Shown piece after piece: positions 40,499-52,531 of a DNA stretch of 64,000 nucleotides; the first letter of the stretch is position 1, and every line of letters begins with the position of its first letter. The DNA is taken from NCBI GenBank assembly GCA_021234155.1, contig JAJEKV010000003.1, positions 13,688,386 through 13,752,385 of the forward strand, read 5' to 3'. The notes under the pieces were generated by a model. That model was given only the letters and a program-made list of their open reading frames with translations, was not told the DNA's origin and ran no database searches. Source of the stretch: Isoetes taiwanensis (Eukaryota > Streptophyta > Lycopodiopsida > Isoetales > Isoetaceae). The position numbers and the translations under genes are program-made.

Positions 40499-41357
40499 GT
40501 AACTGAATGAATGCCGAGATCAATGTTGAAACATGCGGGATTGCCTAATTACCATGCGGGGCGAGGCGGTTAAAGCCGCGCGTGTTACATTCAGAATAAG
40601 CTACCATCTGCAGGTATTAGAGGGAGAATTCCAGAGGAGGTGTGGTCTGCTAGAAAGCAATCTGTAGAGCGATTACGTGCATATGGGTGTTTAGCATACA
40701 TGCATGTGCCAGAGGAACTGCGTACCAAGCTAGACGATCGAAGTGTAGAAACATATCTAGTTGGTTATGAGGACCAAGGATATAGATTGTATGACCCCAA
40801 GACCAGAAAAATTTATGTAAGTCGGGATGTCGTGTTTGATGAAACCAAATTTTATAAGGACAGAATGGTGAAGCAAAATGTGCCGCATAAGGAAGAAGGA
40901 AACTTGGCAAACCAACCTTGGGCGCCAGAAGGTTGGTTTGATGACGATGATAATGACAATGACGAAAATAAAAAACCAGAAGAATATCAAACAGAGGTTG
41001 TTCAGACCCAGGAGGTGGAAGATGGTGTTGTAGAGGAGAATATAGAAGGTGAAGCTACAGAAATGGAAGATCGGAGTATGGAAGTAAGTTTGGAAGAACA
41101 GACTGAAGATCGAGCAGTGGATTTAGGAGATGTAAATGTAGAAGAGCCGTTGGTGGAAGAAACCCGCACACAAAAAAGCGATGCAGAGAAATTGAAGGAG
41201 GAGGTATCTTTTGACACGTCAAAGTATGGAAGAGATGAGCGTGGGAGAAGCACTCGTGAACGTAGGCTACCAACAAGGTTTAAGGAATATGAATTAGGGA
41301 TTAATACACGTAAGAGCCAGCCGCCATCTATGTTATGTATTGCAGCCCAAATCGTAT
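40499..41357 (+). pseudogene. Copia integrase C-terminus and linker
   Basis: After the broken patch (40499-40600), intact coding resumes: CYIQNKLP-like, then RIPEEVWSARKQSVERLRAY, YGCLAYMHVPEELRTKL and the VFDETKFY end of the integrase region. A very acidic linker (DDDDNDNDENKKPEE, then many Glu) precedes the RT. The frame ends at 41357 after a shift near 41340. Confidence 0.88.
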
Positions 41358-42173
41358 GAGGAAGCTGTTAACTCACCAAATGCAAGTAAATGGTTGAAAG
41401 CAATGAAGGAGGAGCTAGACTCGTTCAAATTGACAGGTACCTATGATCTTGTAACCCTTCCGATAATGAAAAATGTGGTAGGGAGTAAGTGGATCTTTAA
41501 ATTGAAAAAGGGGCCTGATGGTGAAATTGAAAGATACAAGGCAAGATTGGTTGCACAAGGTTTTACTACTCGAAAAGAAGGTATAGATTATCATGATACA
41601 TTCTCACCCATTGTTAAACTAACAAGTTTGCGAGCTTTGATAGCCCTTGCAGTGGAGCATGAGCTCGATCTTGATCATATGGATGTTAAAACAGCTTTTT
41701 TGAATGGAGACTTGGAGGAGGAAATTTTCATGGAACAACCAATTGGGTTTGAGGTGCAAGGGAATAAAGTTTGCAAGTTGAAGAAGGCGGTATATGGGCT
41801 CAGACAAGCGGCTCGGCAATGGTATGTATGTATGAATAGTTTTTTATTGTCACAAGGGTTTGAAAAGTTAGAAAGTGAAGGAAATTTATATAAAAGAAAG
41901 GCAGGTGATGATTTATGTATTATTGCTTTATATGTCGATGACTGCATAATGAGTGCAAGCAATAGAAAGTTTTTGGATGAATGCAAGGCCATCCTAAAAG
42001 CCAGATTCCAGATGAGTGATCTTGGTTTGAAGAAACTTTTGGGCATGGAGGTTACTAGGGATAAGGAAATTGGAACACTTACGTTAACTCAGAAACAATA
42101 TATTAGAAAGATGCTTGATAGGTTTTCTATGATGGAGTGTAAGCCAGTTCCAACACCGCTTAGTGGTCAATAA
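41340..42173 (+). pseudogene. Copia reverse transcriptase
   Basis: RT is complete over about 275 residues: SYEEAVNSPNASKWLKAMKE, VVGSKWIFKLKKGPDGEIER, DVKTAFLNGDLEEEIFMEQP (first Asp), KLKKAVYGLRQAARQW, LYVDD (catalytic pair, about 41928-41942) and GLKKLLGMEV. It stops at TAA 42171-42173, splitting it from RNase H. The start is the result of a frameshift, not a true N-terminus. Confidence 0.93.
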
Positions 42174-42925
42174 GATCTCGTGGAAGTATGTGTCCTAGGA
42201 CTGAAGAGGAGAGAAAGCAAATGAAAAAAATACCGTACAGGGAGCTCATAGGAAGTTTACTTTATGTTGCCAATGCTACAAGACCCGATATAGCATTTGC
42301 CGTGAACTTTTTGAGTAGGTATCTGAACAATCCAGGTTGGGCGACCGGTGGTCGCAAAACTAATTCTTAAGTATTTGAAGGGGACTATGGAGTTGGGAGT
42401 CTCATTATACTAAAAGTAATGGGAACCCCGAGATAGCCGGTTATCACGAATTGTCCGGTTATGCGTGATGCGGATTGGGCCGGAGATTTAGATGAGCGGA
42501 AATCCACAACAGGATATCTTTGCAAGCTTAATGGGACAGTGATTTCATGGTGTAGTAAGAAACAGAATTGTACAGCAATGTCCAGTGCTGAATCAGAGTA
42601 TATATCAGCGTCTTCAGCGTGTAAAGAAATAATATGGCTAAGGATATTGTTAAACGAACTAGGGGAGAAACAAGCAGGCCCAACTGTGCTTTATTGTGAT
42701 AATAAGAGTTGCATAGCCATAGCCAAAAATCCAGTGCTACATTCAAGGACAAAACACATTGATCTTCATTGTCATTTCATCAGAGAGAAGGTAGCTGAAG
42801 AAGAAATAGATTTACAATACATTCTCACGAGTAAACAAGAGGCGGATATTTTAACAAAAGCGCTGGGTGAAAGGAAACACGCACAATTCAGAAAGATATG
42901 GCATGAAGGGGGAGTGTTGGAATTA
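42174..42925 (+). pseudogene. Copia RNase H region, broken
   Basis: 42188-42370 carries [20 protein letters not shown] and then shifts at [10 protein letters not shown], where copia elements normally have NP...HW. RNase H resumes at 42461 with DADWAGDLDERKSTTGYLCK, VISWCSKKQNCTAMSSAESE, ALYCDNKS-like (LYCDNKSCIAIAKNP), HIDLHCHFIREKV and DILTKAL. A second CpG-rich scrambled patch lies at 42340-42475. Confidence 0.9.
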
Positions 42926-43347
42926 TGGTCATGCTATATTTTCAACAGAAACGACCATCTGGCATCGAAGTGGGACACGTGTCGTGAAAAACAGTAAAAT
43001 GGGCGATTGGGAAAATTTAAGAGTGCGGTGACAGACAGAACTGGAACGGCGGATCGGGCCGGATGATCCAGGTATAGATGCAGGAGATATGTGAATAGCC
43101 AGATAGGAGGGAAAATCTGAGGTTGTGGAAGAAGCTGTGGCAGCAGAAGAAGTCTGGGCTGCAGAAGCCGAATTGTGAAGAGAAGCCAATTCGTGCATGG
43201 TGGAACAAGTATCCTGCAATTCCTGGTTGAATCAGAAGTGCAGGGTGATGGGTTTATTTGTCTGAAGTAACCCAAGGGAGGTGATTGTTTTGTAGGAGGC
43301 AGAGACCGGTTTTCTTGGGTTCAAATCCCAGGCTCTAATTTCTATCA
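42915..43347 (+). repeat. 3' LTR of the copia element
   Basis: Same ends as the 5' LTR. It lacks a 35-base block (between GGCGGATC and GGGCCGG), a 10-base block and two single bases; these 47 bases account exactly for the length difference (480 versus 433). Only about two substitutions were seen. Confidence 0.95.
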
Positions 43348-43352
43348 CTTTT

Positions 43353-44565
43353 GAGTTGCTAGATTTTGGATTTCCACTGCCGGCATTCTTTCTTTTGGGT
43401 TATTCCCTCCAGTTTGCTCCCAAATCTACTTATCGGAAGAAGGAAAAAAAAAGAACACAGCGAAAGAGCATGCCCTCCTTGCTTTAGAGTCACCTAATCC
43501 TTCGGTTTTCGATTTTCTTCTCTGATGAAGCAAGGAATATGTGGCGGCTATTTTTTGGGCAAGAATTGTTCTCGCAGGATACACTGTTTTGTTCTGAAGC
43601 TCATTTCTAATTTCTAGAAGAGCAGGGGTGGGGGCGAGAGCAGGGATATTCGGCTATGGCAATGCAGCTAATTTGGCGCCTCAGAAGGTAGCATGTTCTT
43701 CCCTTTTTTATTCTTTCGGAGCTTCGTTGTCAGTGGGGTTATCCACATCTTCTGTCTGATAGCATGTTTTCCTTTAGAAGCTTTGCTTTCATAAGCTTTT
43801 GGCTATGGCAAGGCAGCTTCAAACGCCTTAAGTCTGGTGTACATTTTTACACTTTACCTTGCCTCATCAATTCTGGGCTGAGAATTTCCAGAAACTCCTT
43901 TAACTTAGATCTATCATACAACAATACAGTTACAGTTTTATAACAGTACAGTTCCATAGTGGAATCACCTTGCTTTATTCACGAATTTGCATACTTTGAT
44001 ATCCTGATTCTTGCAGAAATTTGGCTGTTTATTTGCAGGCATGAATACCATCCTTGCACTCAGTAGTAACCTCACCAACTGTCTCAACTCATTTCTTTCC
44101 TGTATTTGTATTCAAATCATCCCCCAAGAAAAACCAATGGGAATTGGGCATTGCACCAAGGGTTGCTCTTAAAACTGTCCAAATGAAATTTCTTTGTGGT
44201 TTATGTGATCAGATGAGTTTTGTGCCGAATTTAGGTAGCGAGGTTCAAAGCATGAATAGGTGGGGATCTACAGACCGGGAAAGAATGAATGTTGTATATA
44301 TGATTTTTTATATTTATTCCATCTTTTAAAAGAAGAAAGTTATACTTCGTGGATCTGTCACCTCCATGTTTACCTTATTCAAATCATGTTTTTGCTTCAC
44401 TATCAATCAAAATCTAGTTTCCATTCTAAAATTTTCACTTTCATTGTATAGCCTCAAGGTCAAATAAATTTCTATAAATAAAATAAATAAAATTATATAC
44501 ATATATATACAAGAAATTTAATGCGTCCTACGGTGCATGTTCGGGTTTTAGCATGTTCCTACGTG
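43353..44565. other. Mostly empty; weak candidate exon
   Basis: 44063-44236 is open on the + strand (SPKKNQWELGIAPRVALKTV, CGLCDQMSFVPNL) between a good acceptor (TTTGCAG, ending 44039) and a donor (GTAGCG). A short ATG frame at 43656 ends at a GTAGCA donor. Together they could be remnants of a plastid-targeted gene, but phases are unclear and no family is recognised. Confidence 0.25.
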
Positions 44566-44569
44566 CAAG

Positions 44570-45290
44570 TTCTTGTTATGCCCTACATTCTAAAAGAATC
44601 CCTTGAGAATACTCTAATATCATAGATTCTCTAAGATTCTACAAAGGTTCTCTTAGAGGTTTCGTGAGCATTTCTCTAAATTTTATAAGATTCCCTCTAG
44701 ATTCCACTAGATTCTCTAAGATTCTATGAAGATCCCCTTAGATTCCCTTAGATTCCTTTAGATTTTATGAGATTGCTTTAGGTTCCCTTACATTACATGA
44801 GATTCAAAGGGATTCTATAAAGATTTCCTTAGATATACTCTAAGATTTCACCAACATTTTCTTAGATTCCCTTAGATTTTATAAAGATTCGTTTAGATCC
44901 CCCAGATTTTAAGAGATTCCCTTAGGCTTGTAAATATTTTTCTAGATTCTCTTATATTTTATAAGATTTTCTTACATTCTATCAGATTCTTCTGGGTTCC
45001 TTTACATTCTAGAACTTTTTAGAACATTCTAAGACTTTCTGGAACATTCTAAGACTTTCAATATATTCTAGAACTTTCTGGAAGTATTTCCCTAGATTTC
45101 CTTACATTCTCGTAGGTTCCCCTACATTCAGAACATTCTAAAACTTATTAGAACAATTTGGAACTTTCTAGAAGAATTTTCTTAGATCCCCCCTAGATTC
45201 TCTTATGTTCTAGAACTTTCTAGAAGGTTCTAGAACTTTCTAGAGCCTTCCAGAACATTCTAAAACCTTCTTGAACTAGCTAGAATGTTA
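44570..45290. repeat. Degenerate short-motif repeat tract
   Basis: The first half is dominated by variants of ATTCCCTTAGATT and TTTTATRAGATT. The second half is dominated by variants of TTCTAGAACTTTCTAGAA and AGAACATTCTAAGACTTT. The motifs drift gradually, as in an old expanded minisatellite. Confidence 0.8.
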
Positions 45291-45360
45291 TAGTCTATTT
45301 TATCTTAATGGGAATATTACCCTTAAGTATATGTGAAACATAAAATATTCATGGAATTAA

Positions 45361-45424
45361 TGCTTGGTCTAGTGGTTAGAATGGGGGAATGGGGGGTTAA
45401 TGGCTAGGGTTCGAATCCCCCACA
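45361..45424 (+). repeat. tRNA-like sequence (SINE head or tRNA pseudogene)
   Basis: TGGTCTAGTGGTTAG resembles a pol III A box and GGTTCGAATCC (45408-45418) is a perfect B box with a pairing T-arm (AGGG..CCCC-type). The central part is G-rich and cannot make a normal anticodon arm, and no acceptor stem closes it. Either a tRNA-derived SINE 5' region or a dead tRNA. Confidence 0.45.
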
Positions 45425-45464
45425 AAACATAAAAATTTTAAAAGCCTTTTCCTAAGGGATGAGC

Positions 45465-45975
45465 ATTCAACTTGGGCCGTAGGATCTTGGACCCGATCAA
45501 GGGTCGAGATCTCACGCAACATGAGCCATAGGATCTATTATATATAATTCCCAAAGTCATGTGCACCGTAGAATATGTGCCAAGCCACGTGAGCCGTAAG
45601 ATCCTGGATCGACGATCAGGATCGAATCAGCCTGGACCGTAGGATCGATTACATATAATTCCCAAAGCCATGTGCACCGTAGGATGTGTCCCAAAGCAAC
45701 GTGAGCCGTAGGATCTCGGACCGACGATCATGATCAGATCAACCTAGACCGTAGGATCGCGTCTATATGGATTATATATAAACTCCCAAGCCATCTGGGC
45801 CGTAGGATACGTCCCAAAGCCACGTGAGCCGTCGGATCTCGGACCGACGATCATGATCAGATCAACCTAGACCGTAGGATCGCGTCTATATGGATTATAT
45901 ATAAACTCCCAAGCCATCTGGGCCGTAGGATACGTCCCAAGCCACGTGAGCCGTCGGATCTCGAACGGACGATCG
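45465..45975. repeat. ~125-bp minisatellite, about four units
   Basis: Each unit contains CCGTAGGATC, a CACGTGAGCCGTNGGATC block (CACGTG is a G-box core), GACGATCATGATCAGATCAA and TATATAAACTCCCAAGCCAT. The last two units are nearly identical; the first two are more diverged. Confidence 0.9.
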
Positions 45976-46026
45976 GATAAGCGCGACAAACATAAGAACA
46001 TATATATGTTAGATACATACAGCATA

Positions 46027-46440
46027 TGGTCTCCATCTCACCCACACCGCTACTTCAAAAAACCCTTCGATGTATAGCGGCGGCAACGCCGCCGCAAAGT
46101 CGTTTTGTACAAGATAAAAAGTCGTTTTGTACAAGATAAAAAAATGTGATGTTGCACTGTGGAAACAAACACATTATGTTCATGCTTGGCTCGTATGGTC
46201 TCACATGGTCTCCATCACATTATGTTCATGCTTGGCTCGTATGGTCTCACATGGTCTCCATCTCACATGGTCTCCATCTCACCCACACCGCTACTTCAAA
46301 AAACCCTTCGATGTATAGCGGCGGCAACGCCGCCGCAAAGCCATTTTTTACAAGATAAAAAAATGTGATGTTGCACTGTGGGAACAAACACATTATGTTC
46401 ATGCTTGGCTTGTATTCAAGCCTAAAGAAACCTTGTAGGA
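46027..46440. repeat. Nested duplication with GC-rich hairpin
   Basis: A block from CTCCATCTCACCCACACCGC through GCGGCGGCAACGCCGCCGC to AAATGTGATGTTGCACTGTG occurs at about 46031 and again at about 46267. Between them a ~56-bp unit (CATTATGTTCATGCTTGGCT to CTCACATGGTCTCCATC) is doubled. GCGGCGGC-AAC-GCCGCCGC is a perfect 8-bp-stem hairpin in both copies. Confidence 0.9.
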
Positions 46441-46662
46441 AGTCCATTTCTTGTATGCAACTGTGCATTTCTATTCCTATTATTCAAGCAACTCATCACC
46501 ACCTGAGCAGATCCTAATGTTTACAATTTATCTTGCTATAATGTCAATGATTATATATTTGGCATTGGATATTGAAAAGCCAGCGTCTACTCCTAAGTAT
46601 AGGATCCATAATAAAATAGTTAAAACAACAATTGTGTGTTTAAATTTGTCCTGAAAGGGGAT

Positions 46663-47139
46663 GAGAAGAGGTTGATGACATGCATTGGTCAGGCTAGCGT
46701 GTTTAGATTTCTATTCTCTTCAAGTTGCTCTTGTGGCTTGGAACACCTCAGACCTTGCTCTGCATGCTGTTCCCAGTAGGTCTGTGTGCGAAGATGATGT
46801 AATATTTGTGTCAACCCGACCATCATGGTATCTTCAACCATTGTAAAATACAATGTAATGAAATTATTTATGAATAAAAATTCAGGGCAGATCAGCACTT
46901 TGTTTACAGAGAGATAGCATTTTCAATGGTTTTAGTTGTGCTCTTCATCTTCTCGACTCGTTAACCGAGAAAAATATACCACGTAATTTTCCTTAACATT
47001 TTTTTTCACAGAGGAAAACAGACATCTTTTAAAGCAATAATGCGGTTTTAAAAGTTTCCCTCGTCCCTTTTGTGTAAAATAACAGGGTTCCCAAAAAACG
47101 TGGGAATGGAATGAGACCCACTTTAATTAAATGCGACTT
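46663..47139 (+). repeat. Dispersed repeat family, copy C
   Basis: Nearly full match to copy B, beginning GAGAAGAGGTTGATGACATG and ending GTGGGAATGGAATGAGACCC + ACTTTAATTAAATGCGACTT. Differences are scattered substitutions and small indels. The joining sequences differ outside both ends, which defines this element as a mobile unit of ~480 bp, or a solo terminal repeat. Confidence 0.85.
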
Positions 47140-50067
47140 CTTTATAATAGATAAATATATAGAGAAAATTGCCAATGAGTTTATTGACAGCGTTTAGTTT
47201 GGACAAATGTAAATTATTATACATGCGATTGCACACGTCTTTTGTTCAATGATATGACAAAAAACATATCACATGTATCACATACACATCAACTATGCAA
47301 AAGCACGTAAGCTAATTGAGGTCCTTCAAACTGCTACCTCAAAAAGCAAAAACAGGAACAATGAATAAAAAAGTCACAACATTTTTCTTGTTGTTAGAAT
47401 GAGTAATTTTTAAAGTGGTATTTTTTAGCCTTTAAGAATTTGTTTATTTCTCAATGCTTGATCGTAATTTGACACCTAAAGATCGGTCTTACACCGTACA
47501 AATTGATATGGTGATATCAAATATGCATGTTCCAAAATGTTGACAGAGTGAATAAGATAGAATCCTCTAATCATCTGGATACACATTTGATTGGGCTTCA
47601 ACATACAAGCAAGTAATTTCTATCTAGACATATGTCTAGCAATTCTGCCACACCTTATACATTGAGTGGTACATCAAAAGAAAGTAGGATAGCTATGCTA
47701 GAAGGCATTGAAAGGCATAATAATGTAAGATTTAAAGAAGTCCTTAGTTAAGGCATTAATACTTGTGAACGAGGCTTCTGCTTTGCAAAGTGGTCTTCCA
47801 ATTGGGGCATGAATTTTATCATTGCTTTATATGGCTTTCTATCCATTGCTAGAGTTAGTTCTATGTAAACATGTGTTGACACAAAGCTAGTTTCGGCCAC
47901 AATTTAACCATAACAATCAATTCCTCATGTATTTTTGCTTCCGTATGGCCATGTAGGACGATATCTTCCTACATGCATTTGAAATCACTAAATTGCCCAA
48001 AGCATCACATAAATGATTTTAGCTATACATCTACATGAGCCATGTAGTACAATATCTTCCTACATGCATCTGAAATCACTAAATTGCCCAAAGCATCACA
48101 TAAATGATTTTAGATATACAAGAAATTTATCGCGGCGGCCTTTCTTTGGTTCCTAGCCTATTCAATTGCATCCATTATAACCTTCCTAACCTAAATCCAC
48201 TATAACATCCAATGGTGAGAAATTCCCAATCAGAGAGCTAACTTCAGACCATTTCTTTTTGTTTAAACACGTGTAGTTAGACCCATTATTAACTCGTAAT
48301 CCTTCTAACTTGGCTCATCTATAGGCTAGGAATGCTAGGACCACTTGATGTATCAATTTGAGCAGATAGCTTGAAAACATGTAGGAGTATTGAACTTCCA
48401 CTATTGCCTCGTGTTTTGTGTACGTATGATAGATAGGTGCTATAGTTAATCACATGGGATTCCCACTATTGTACGTTCTGCATTTTTTGTTTTCAACACC
48501 CGATGATAGTCAACTGCGTCTCTGCACCTCGCGCATCGGCACAATTTGCTATGTCGGAATGCAGGGGAAGTTGCCATTCTTGTATACATAATATCTGCAT
48601 TATTTTGTAGAAAAATACCAAAATTATGTCAAAACACATCAACACTCTTCAGTTGTCTACAATCAACATCAACATTGTGCACCAACATGTCATGAGCCGA
48701 ATGTTAAAAGTAGCATACTTCTCTCCTATTCTTTATATACGATTAAGATTGTTTTCTCATATGACCAACAGTGTGCTACCGTTATTACAAAGATGGACAA
48801 AAAGTTTTATCAAGAAAACTCCCAAGTGCTATTTCGAAAATATCTCAACAAACATATTATACTGACTGAACAAACTAGGGCTTTTAAACCTTTTGCACTT
48901 GCAAAGTACTAACAAAATGCATCCTTCTATTATATTCCCACTCACTAATGCAGTCTATGTAAATATGGCAACAATAAATTTGTTTTCTTGCATAAGAAAA
49001 AGACATGCTAGTTTACTTTCCTTCCTCTATACCGAACTTGCATAAATTTAAAGTCTGCAATTTAACATATTGTGCAGAATGGGTTCAACAAACTCGGGAC
49101 ATGGCAGCGTTCTACCACATGGTTACATGTCAAATTTAAATATTGCATTTAAAAATTCAAGAACAATCTCAGGTTGTGCAAGCTTGCCCAACGTTGATAT
49201 ATTTTGAAATAATTGATCTCCAAATATATTTGATCAATTGCAAAACTTTGAAGAATGCTGGACCGCTTCAATCACTAGGTGACCATCTAGAAGCAATAGA
49301 ATCGAGCACATTATGCACTATCAAAACCTTTTGTATAAAGACAACTAAAACTATTGCACACAATGCCCTATTTTTAAGGATAAGAGAAAACATTACCATG
49401 GTACCCAATGACGCAAAATAACTTCAAAAGCTTATCTAGTTTATCTACACAATGGTGTTCGCAGTGAAGAAGAGCTTCTGCATCCATGCATGTCTTCTTG
49501 GAATTGACACAACACTTTAACAACGTATATAAGACACATTCATTAGATACAAATGAGAATACAAATTGTGAATCCAAATATAAGGGAGTTCATACATCTC
49601 TCACACATCAGACCTTATTAGAAAATGATGCCTAAAAAATGACCTCAGTGGAAAAGCTAGGTGGCATATACAGTTTACTTCTGATGCCAATATAATGCAC
49701 CTGCTCAACTGACACAACTAAATCATATGGAAACCTATAAACCAAAAAATGAAATTATGCAAACTAATACAGGGCATAAGACAGGACAAAGTGCAAAATT
49801 CGGCCAGACACCTGTAGCTATATTTGAGATTGTGTTTTCATATCCGCGCTTCTCATTTGCCAGGCCAGTGTAATGGATAACTTATATGGCCCCTTCAACC
49901 TTTCGGGGCTAGTGTGTATCCTTCACATGTTGGGCATAAAAAAGATGCAGATGAATTTGACTATATGCATGTCAATCCATATATTCAAGATTAGATTGTT
50001 TTACAGGATATTCAATCTTGCCATCTTTACAGGCGTATTAGAGTTTGTGGATAATTAATGCAATGTG
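47140..50067. other. Intergenic; one 91-bp tandem duplication
   Basis: Units 47950-48040 and 48041-48121 share TCTTCCTACATGCATYTGAA and AAATTGCCCAAAGCATCACA. The rest shows no gene or element motif; short ORFs (48626-48865, 49143-49421) lack recognisable features. Confidence 0.45.
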
Positions 50068-50598
50068 TTATAGCCACCATTCAACAAATGGGACATTCAA
50101 GTATCTGTGAGCATATGCTATTGCATTTGGAGGAGTCAAAATTGGCAGCATAAACGCATGTGATATTGCACCAGTTAACATAAGAAATAGCGGATGCCTA
50201 TGTATTGACAAAGCAACATCTGCTAGAAGTGGAAGAAAAATAGTTGTTGCAGCATTATTTGAGGTAAACTCTGTCACTAAGCTAACAATCAAGGCTATCA
50301 CAGGCGTGATTTGACTTCAAGAAGCCACAATTTTGACTGATCCATACTGAGAGACCACTAGTTTTAATACCTTCAGCCAATGCAAAACCGGAATGCAGAA
50401 TGGGAATATTATCTAAAACTGAAAATGAGGGCTACAAATAAATCTTCAATTCCTTATCTAACACAGCAGCAATGGATTACCTCCACCCAATAGAAGGACT
50501 ATGTCCCAAGGGAGTTGCTTGCAGCCACCCCAATCCATAAGCTTCGCACCAGGGCTACTCTTGTTTGGTATAATGAAGAGAATCGTCGCCATGAAAAC
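50068..50598 (-). pseudogene. SLC13/DASS dicarboxylate transporter fragment (tonoplast TDT-like)
   Basis: Exon 50598-50481 reads [20 protein letters not shown] and [11 protein letters not shown] with donor GTAATC. The next exon (about 50388-50070) reads FALAEGIKTSGLSVWI and, after a frameshift, ALIVSLVTEFTSNNAATTIF (the family's SNN signature region), FLPLLADVALSIHRHPLFLM and TPPNAIAYAHRY. Its acceptor AG is mutated (CG at the expected site), there is a frameshift near 50305, three residues are missing before AFMLP, and a stop follows VEWWL. In intact form the family moves malate or other dicarboxylates with Na+ or across the tonoplast. The N-terminal half and the last helices were not found, so this is a dead fragment. 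Confidence 0.72.
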
Positions 50599-50599
50599 C

Positions 50600-52525
50600 T
50601 GTAGTCTTAATAAACAACATTCAATTCTGTATGTAAATGCATATGCATGTCTGCTTCATAATGGAAAGCATGAGGCACATTAGTTCTAACATTACCTGGC
50701 TATAACACATTGCATTAATTGTCATTGCCAATAGCCTGCAGAAGAATGCGGACCAGTTTTGTGCTCCCAAATCGTATCAAAGGGGAAAAACAGAGCATAT
50801 TGCAGCAAAAACAGGGGACTGGAATCGATCGACAGTGTCTCAAAATGGTACAACACGACTCGTCACCGGAAGATCAACAATGGGCTTGTCAGAACTCCTC
50901 CCATGGGGTACACTACTAGCTAGCTTCTGTTTTCTCAAATCCCGCGGAGTGTATGTTTTCACACTAATGAATGGATGGATGGGCAAACAATTATCCAGTT
51001 TTGCCCAAGTCCTTACCGCCGCTGTTAGAAGCCAATGTAAACTGATCCAAGACTTTAGACCCATATTCCACTACTGCGGCAGACCCAGACCGAAACCCTG
51101 CTCCCAGATTCCACTAATTACTGAGGCAATTTGAAGCAGACTGCAGAAATTGGCATTCCGTTCAAGTCGTGGTAGTTCCTAAATTCAAGCATTCTTCAGC
51201 GTATCTGGAAGGCTTTGCATGCATCTGCCTGGATTTTTGTGCCCAAACAGGTTGAATCTGTCAATCCAGTAGCTTTTAAGCAAGAAATTCAAAAATCCAT
51301 TTGCAGGGAAGAGCCGGCAAGGCATTACAGAGGCACACCTGCCACAACTTCGTGACAGATAGTCGGGATGCCGCCCTGCACACATCCAACCATCTGGTCG
51401 ACGGAATCAGAGTGAAAAAAATTTTATTTTTCCCTCGAGGGAAAATGTCCGGGAAAAACAGACGTGACTTTAGAAGGCATGGTTTGCTGCCACGTGGACG
51501 TCCCTATCGGACATAATAGATTATATATGTGTAGATATCTACATGAGCGTATCTAAGCTTTTCGCCCATTGCAATGTGTAGGGGAGGGTGGCCGTCCACG
51601 GCGGCAGACCCCACGCCCAGATGTGGCAAGCCCACGCGCACACATGGCAAACCTGTGCAAGGGTTTTCGTAGTTTCTCGTGAAGGCTCGATGGAGGAGAA
51701 GCGAAGCTCCATGGCGGTCCACCGAGGGCTTTGCCATAATCATCGAAGGCAGCCTTAGGAGTCCCGTTGCTGATAGAAATGTAAGTAATGGGGATCATAG
51801 AAGCTGAATAGATACTTTTGACTCTAGTACAAAATGTGAAATCAATCAGTGTATGTGTTATGAGAAGGATGACGCAGGTTCCTTGATTGTTTCTGCATGG
51901 TTTCTGAACTGATTTTGTTGGTACACAGGGATCTAATAGATATAACTCTGTACCCTCTTTAACATGCATCAAGCTGGCATATGGTTCACCTTTTTAAGCA
52001 TCAGCACATCTCTGCTCATAGGCAATAATGATGGAGATATCAATGAGAGTGAAAATGTCCTGCGTAACCAAGTATTTTATAAGTTTTCTCATTCTTATGG
52101 TAGCTGATTTTCCAGACATAAGCACTGCATGCTTCCTTGCAATTTCCCTTATCTTTTTCCTTGGCATTCTTTTGAATTTTAAATGCTGTGTTGTTAGGCT
52201 GCTATAAGGTTTCATTATCTGATATATAATTTCAGAAAACATCTGCATAGGTTTCAGTTAATTTGAGCTGTCTGGCCCTTTTCTTTAGTAAAGTAGAGAC
52301 CTACCAGAGTTGAATCACTACACCTGTACGTGCAAGGCATGTGCAGTTTCTGATAATTCAAAGTGGCTCCATTCTTTTCTTGGTTTTGCTAACCATCTGA
52401 TTCGTCTATTTGCCTCTTCTGAAAATTTGTTGAAGGCAAATAATGTCTTTATTGAAACCCAAAAGAAATTTGTGGATCTCCAAGGCCACATTTGTGGCTT
52501 TATTTGATACTGAAATACTTATTCT
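50600..52525. other. Intergenic, one GC-rich segment
   Basis: 51570-51760 is GC-rich and reads on the - strand as a low-complexity Arg/Gly/Pro frame (CARGLATSGRGVCRRGRPPS); it may be a repeat. 50840-51064 - is open without a motif and may include upstream parts of the transporter. Elsewhere nothing is recognised. Confidence 0.35.
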
Positions 52526-52531
52526 AATATA

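Larger units (their letters stand above)
39076..43352 (+). mobile_element. Complete but defective Ty1/copia LTR retrotransposon
   Basis: The element spans 39081-43347 with identical 5-bp flanks CTTTT at 39076-39080 and 43348-43352. It has LTRs of 480 and 433 bp, a Met-initiator primer-binding site at 39562-39573, protease-integrase-RT-RNase H in copia order, and a polypurine tract (GAAGGGGGAG) just before the 3' LTR. Gag is missing. LTRs differ by only about two substitutions plus four deletions in the 3' copy, so insertion is recent, yet the coding region is badly broken. Confidence 0.95.

Noticed and set aside
41002-41276. Ser-rich minus-strand ORFs
   Set aside because: They are the reverse complement of the acidic, Glu-rich copia linker.
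45361-45424. Functional tRNA gene
   Set aside because: The B box is good, but there is no acceptor stem or anticodon arm.
51553-51972. 139-residue minus-strand ORF, Arg/Gly/Pro-rich
   Set aside because: GC-rich low-complexity composition and no motif or splice support; more likely repeat sequence.
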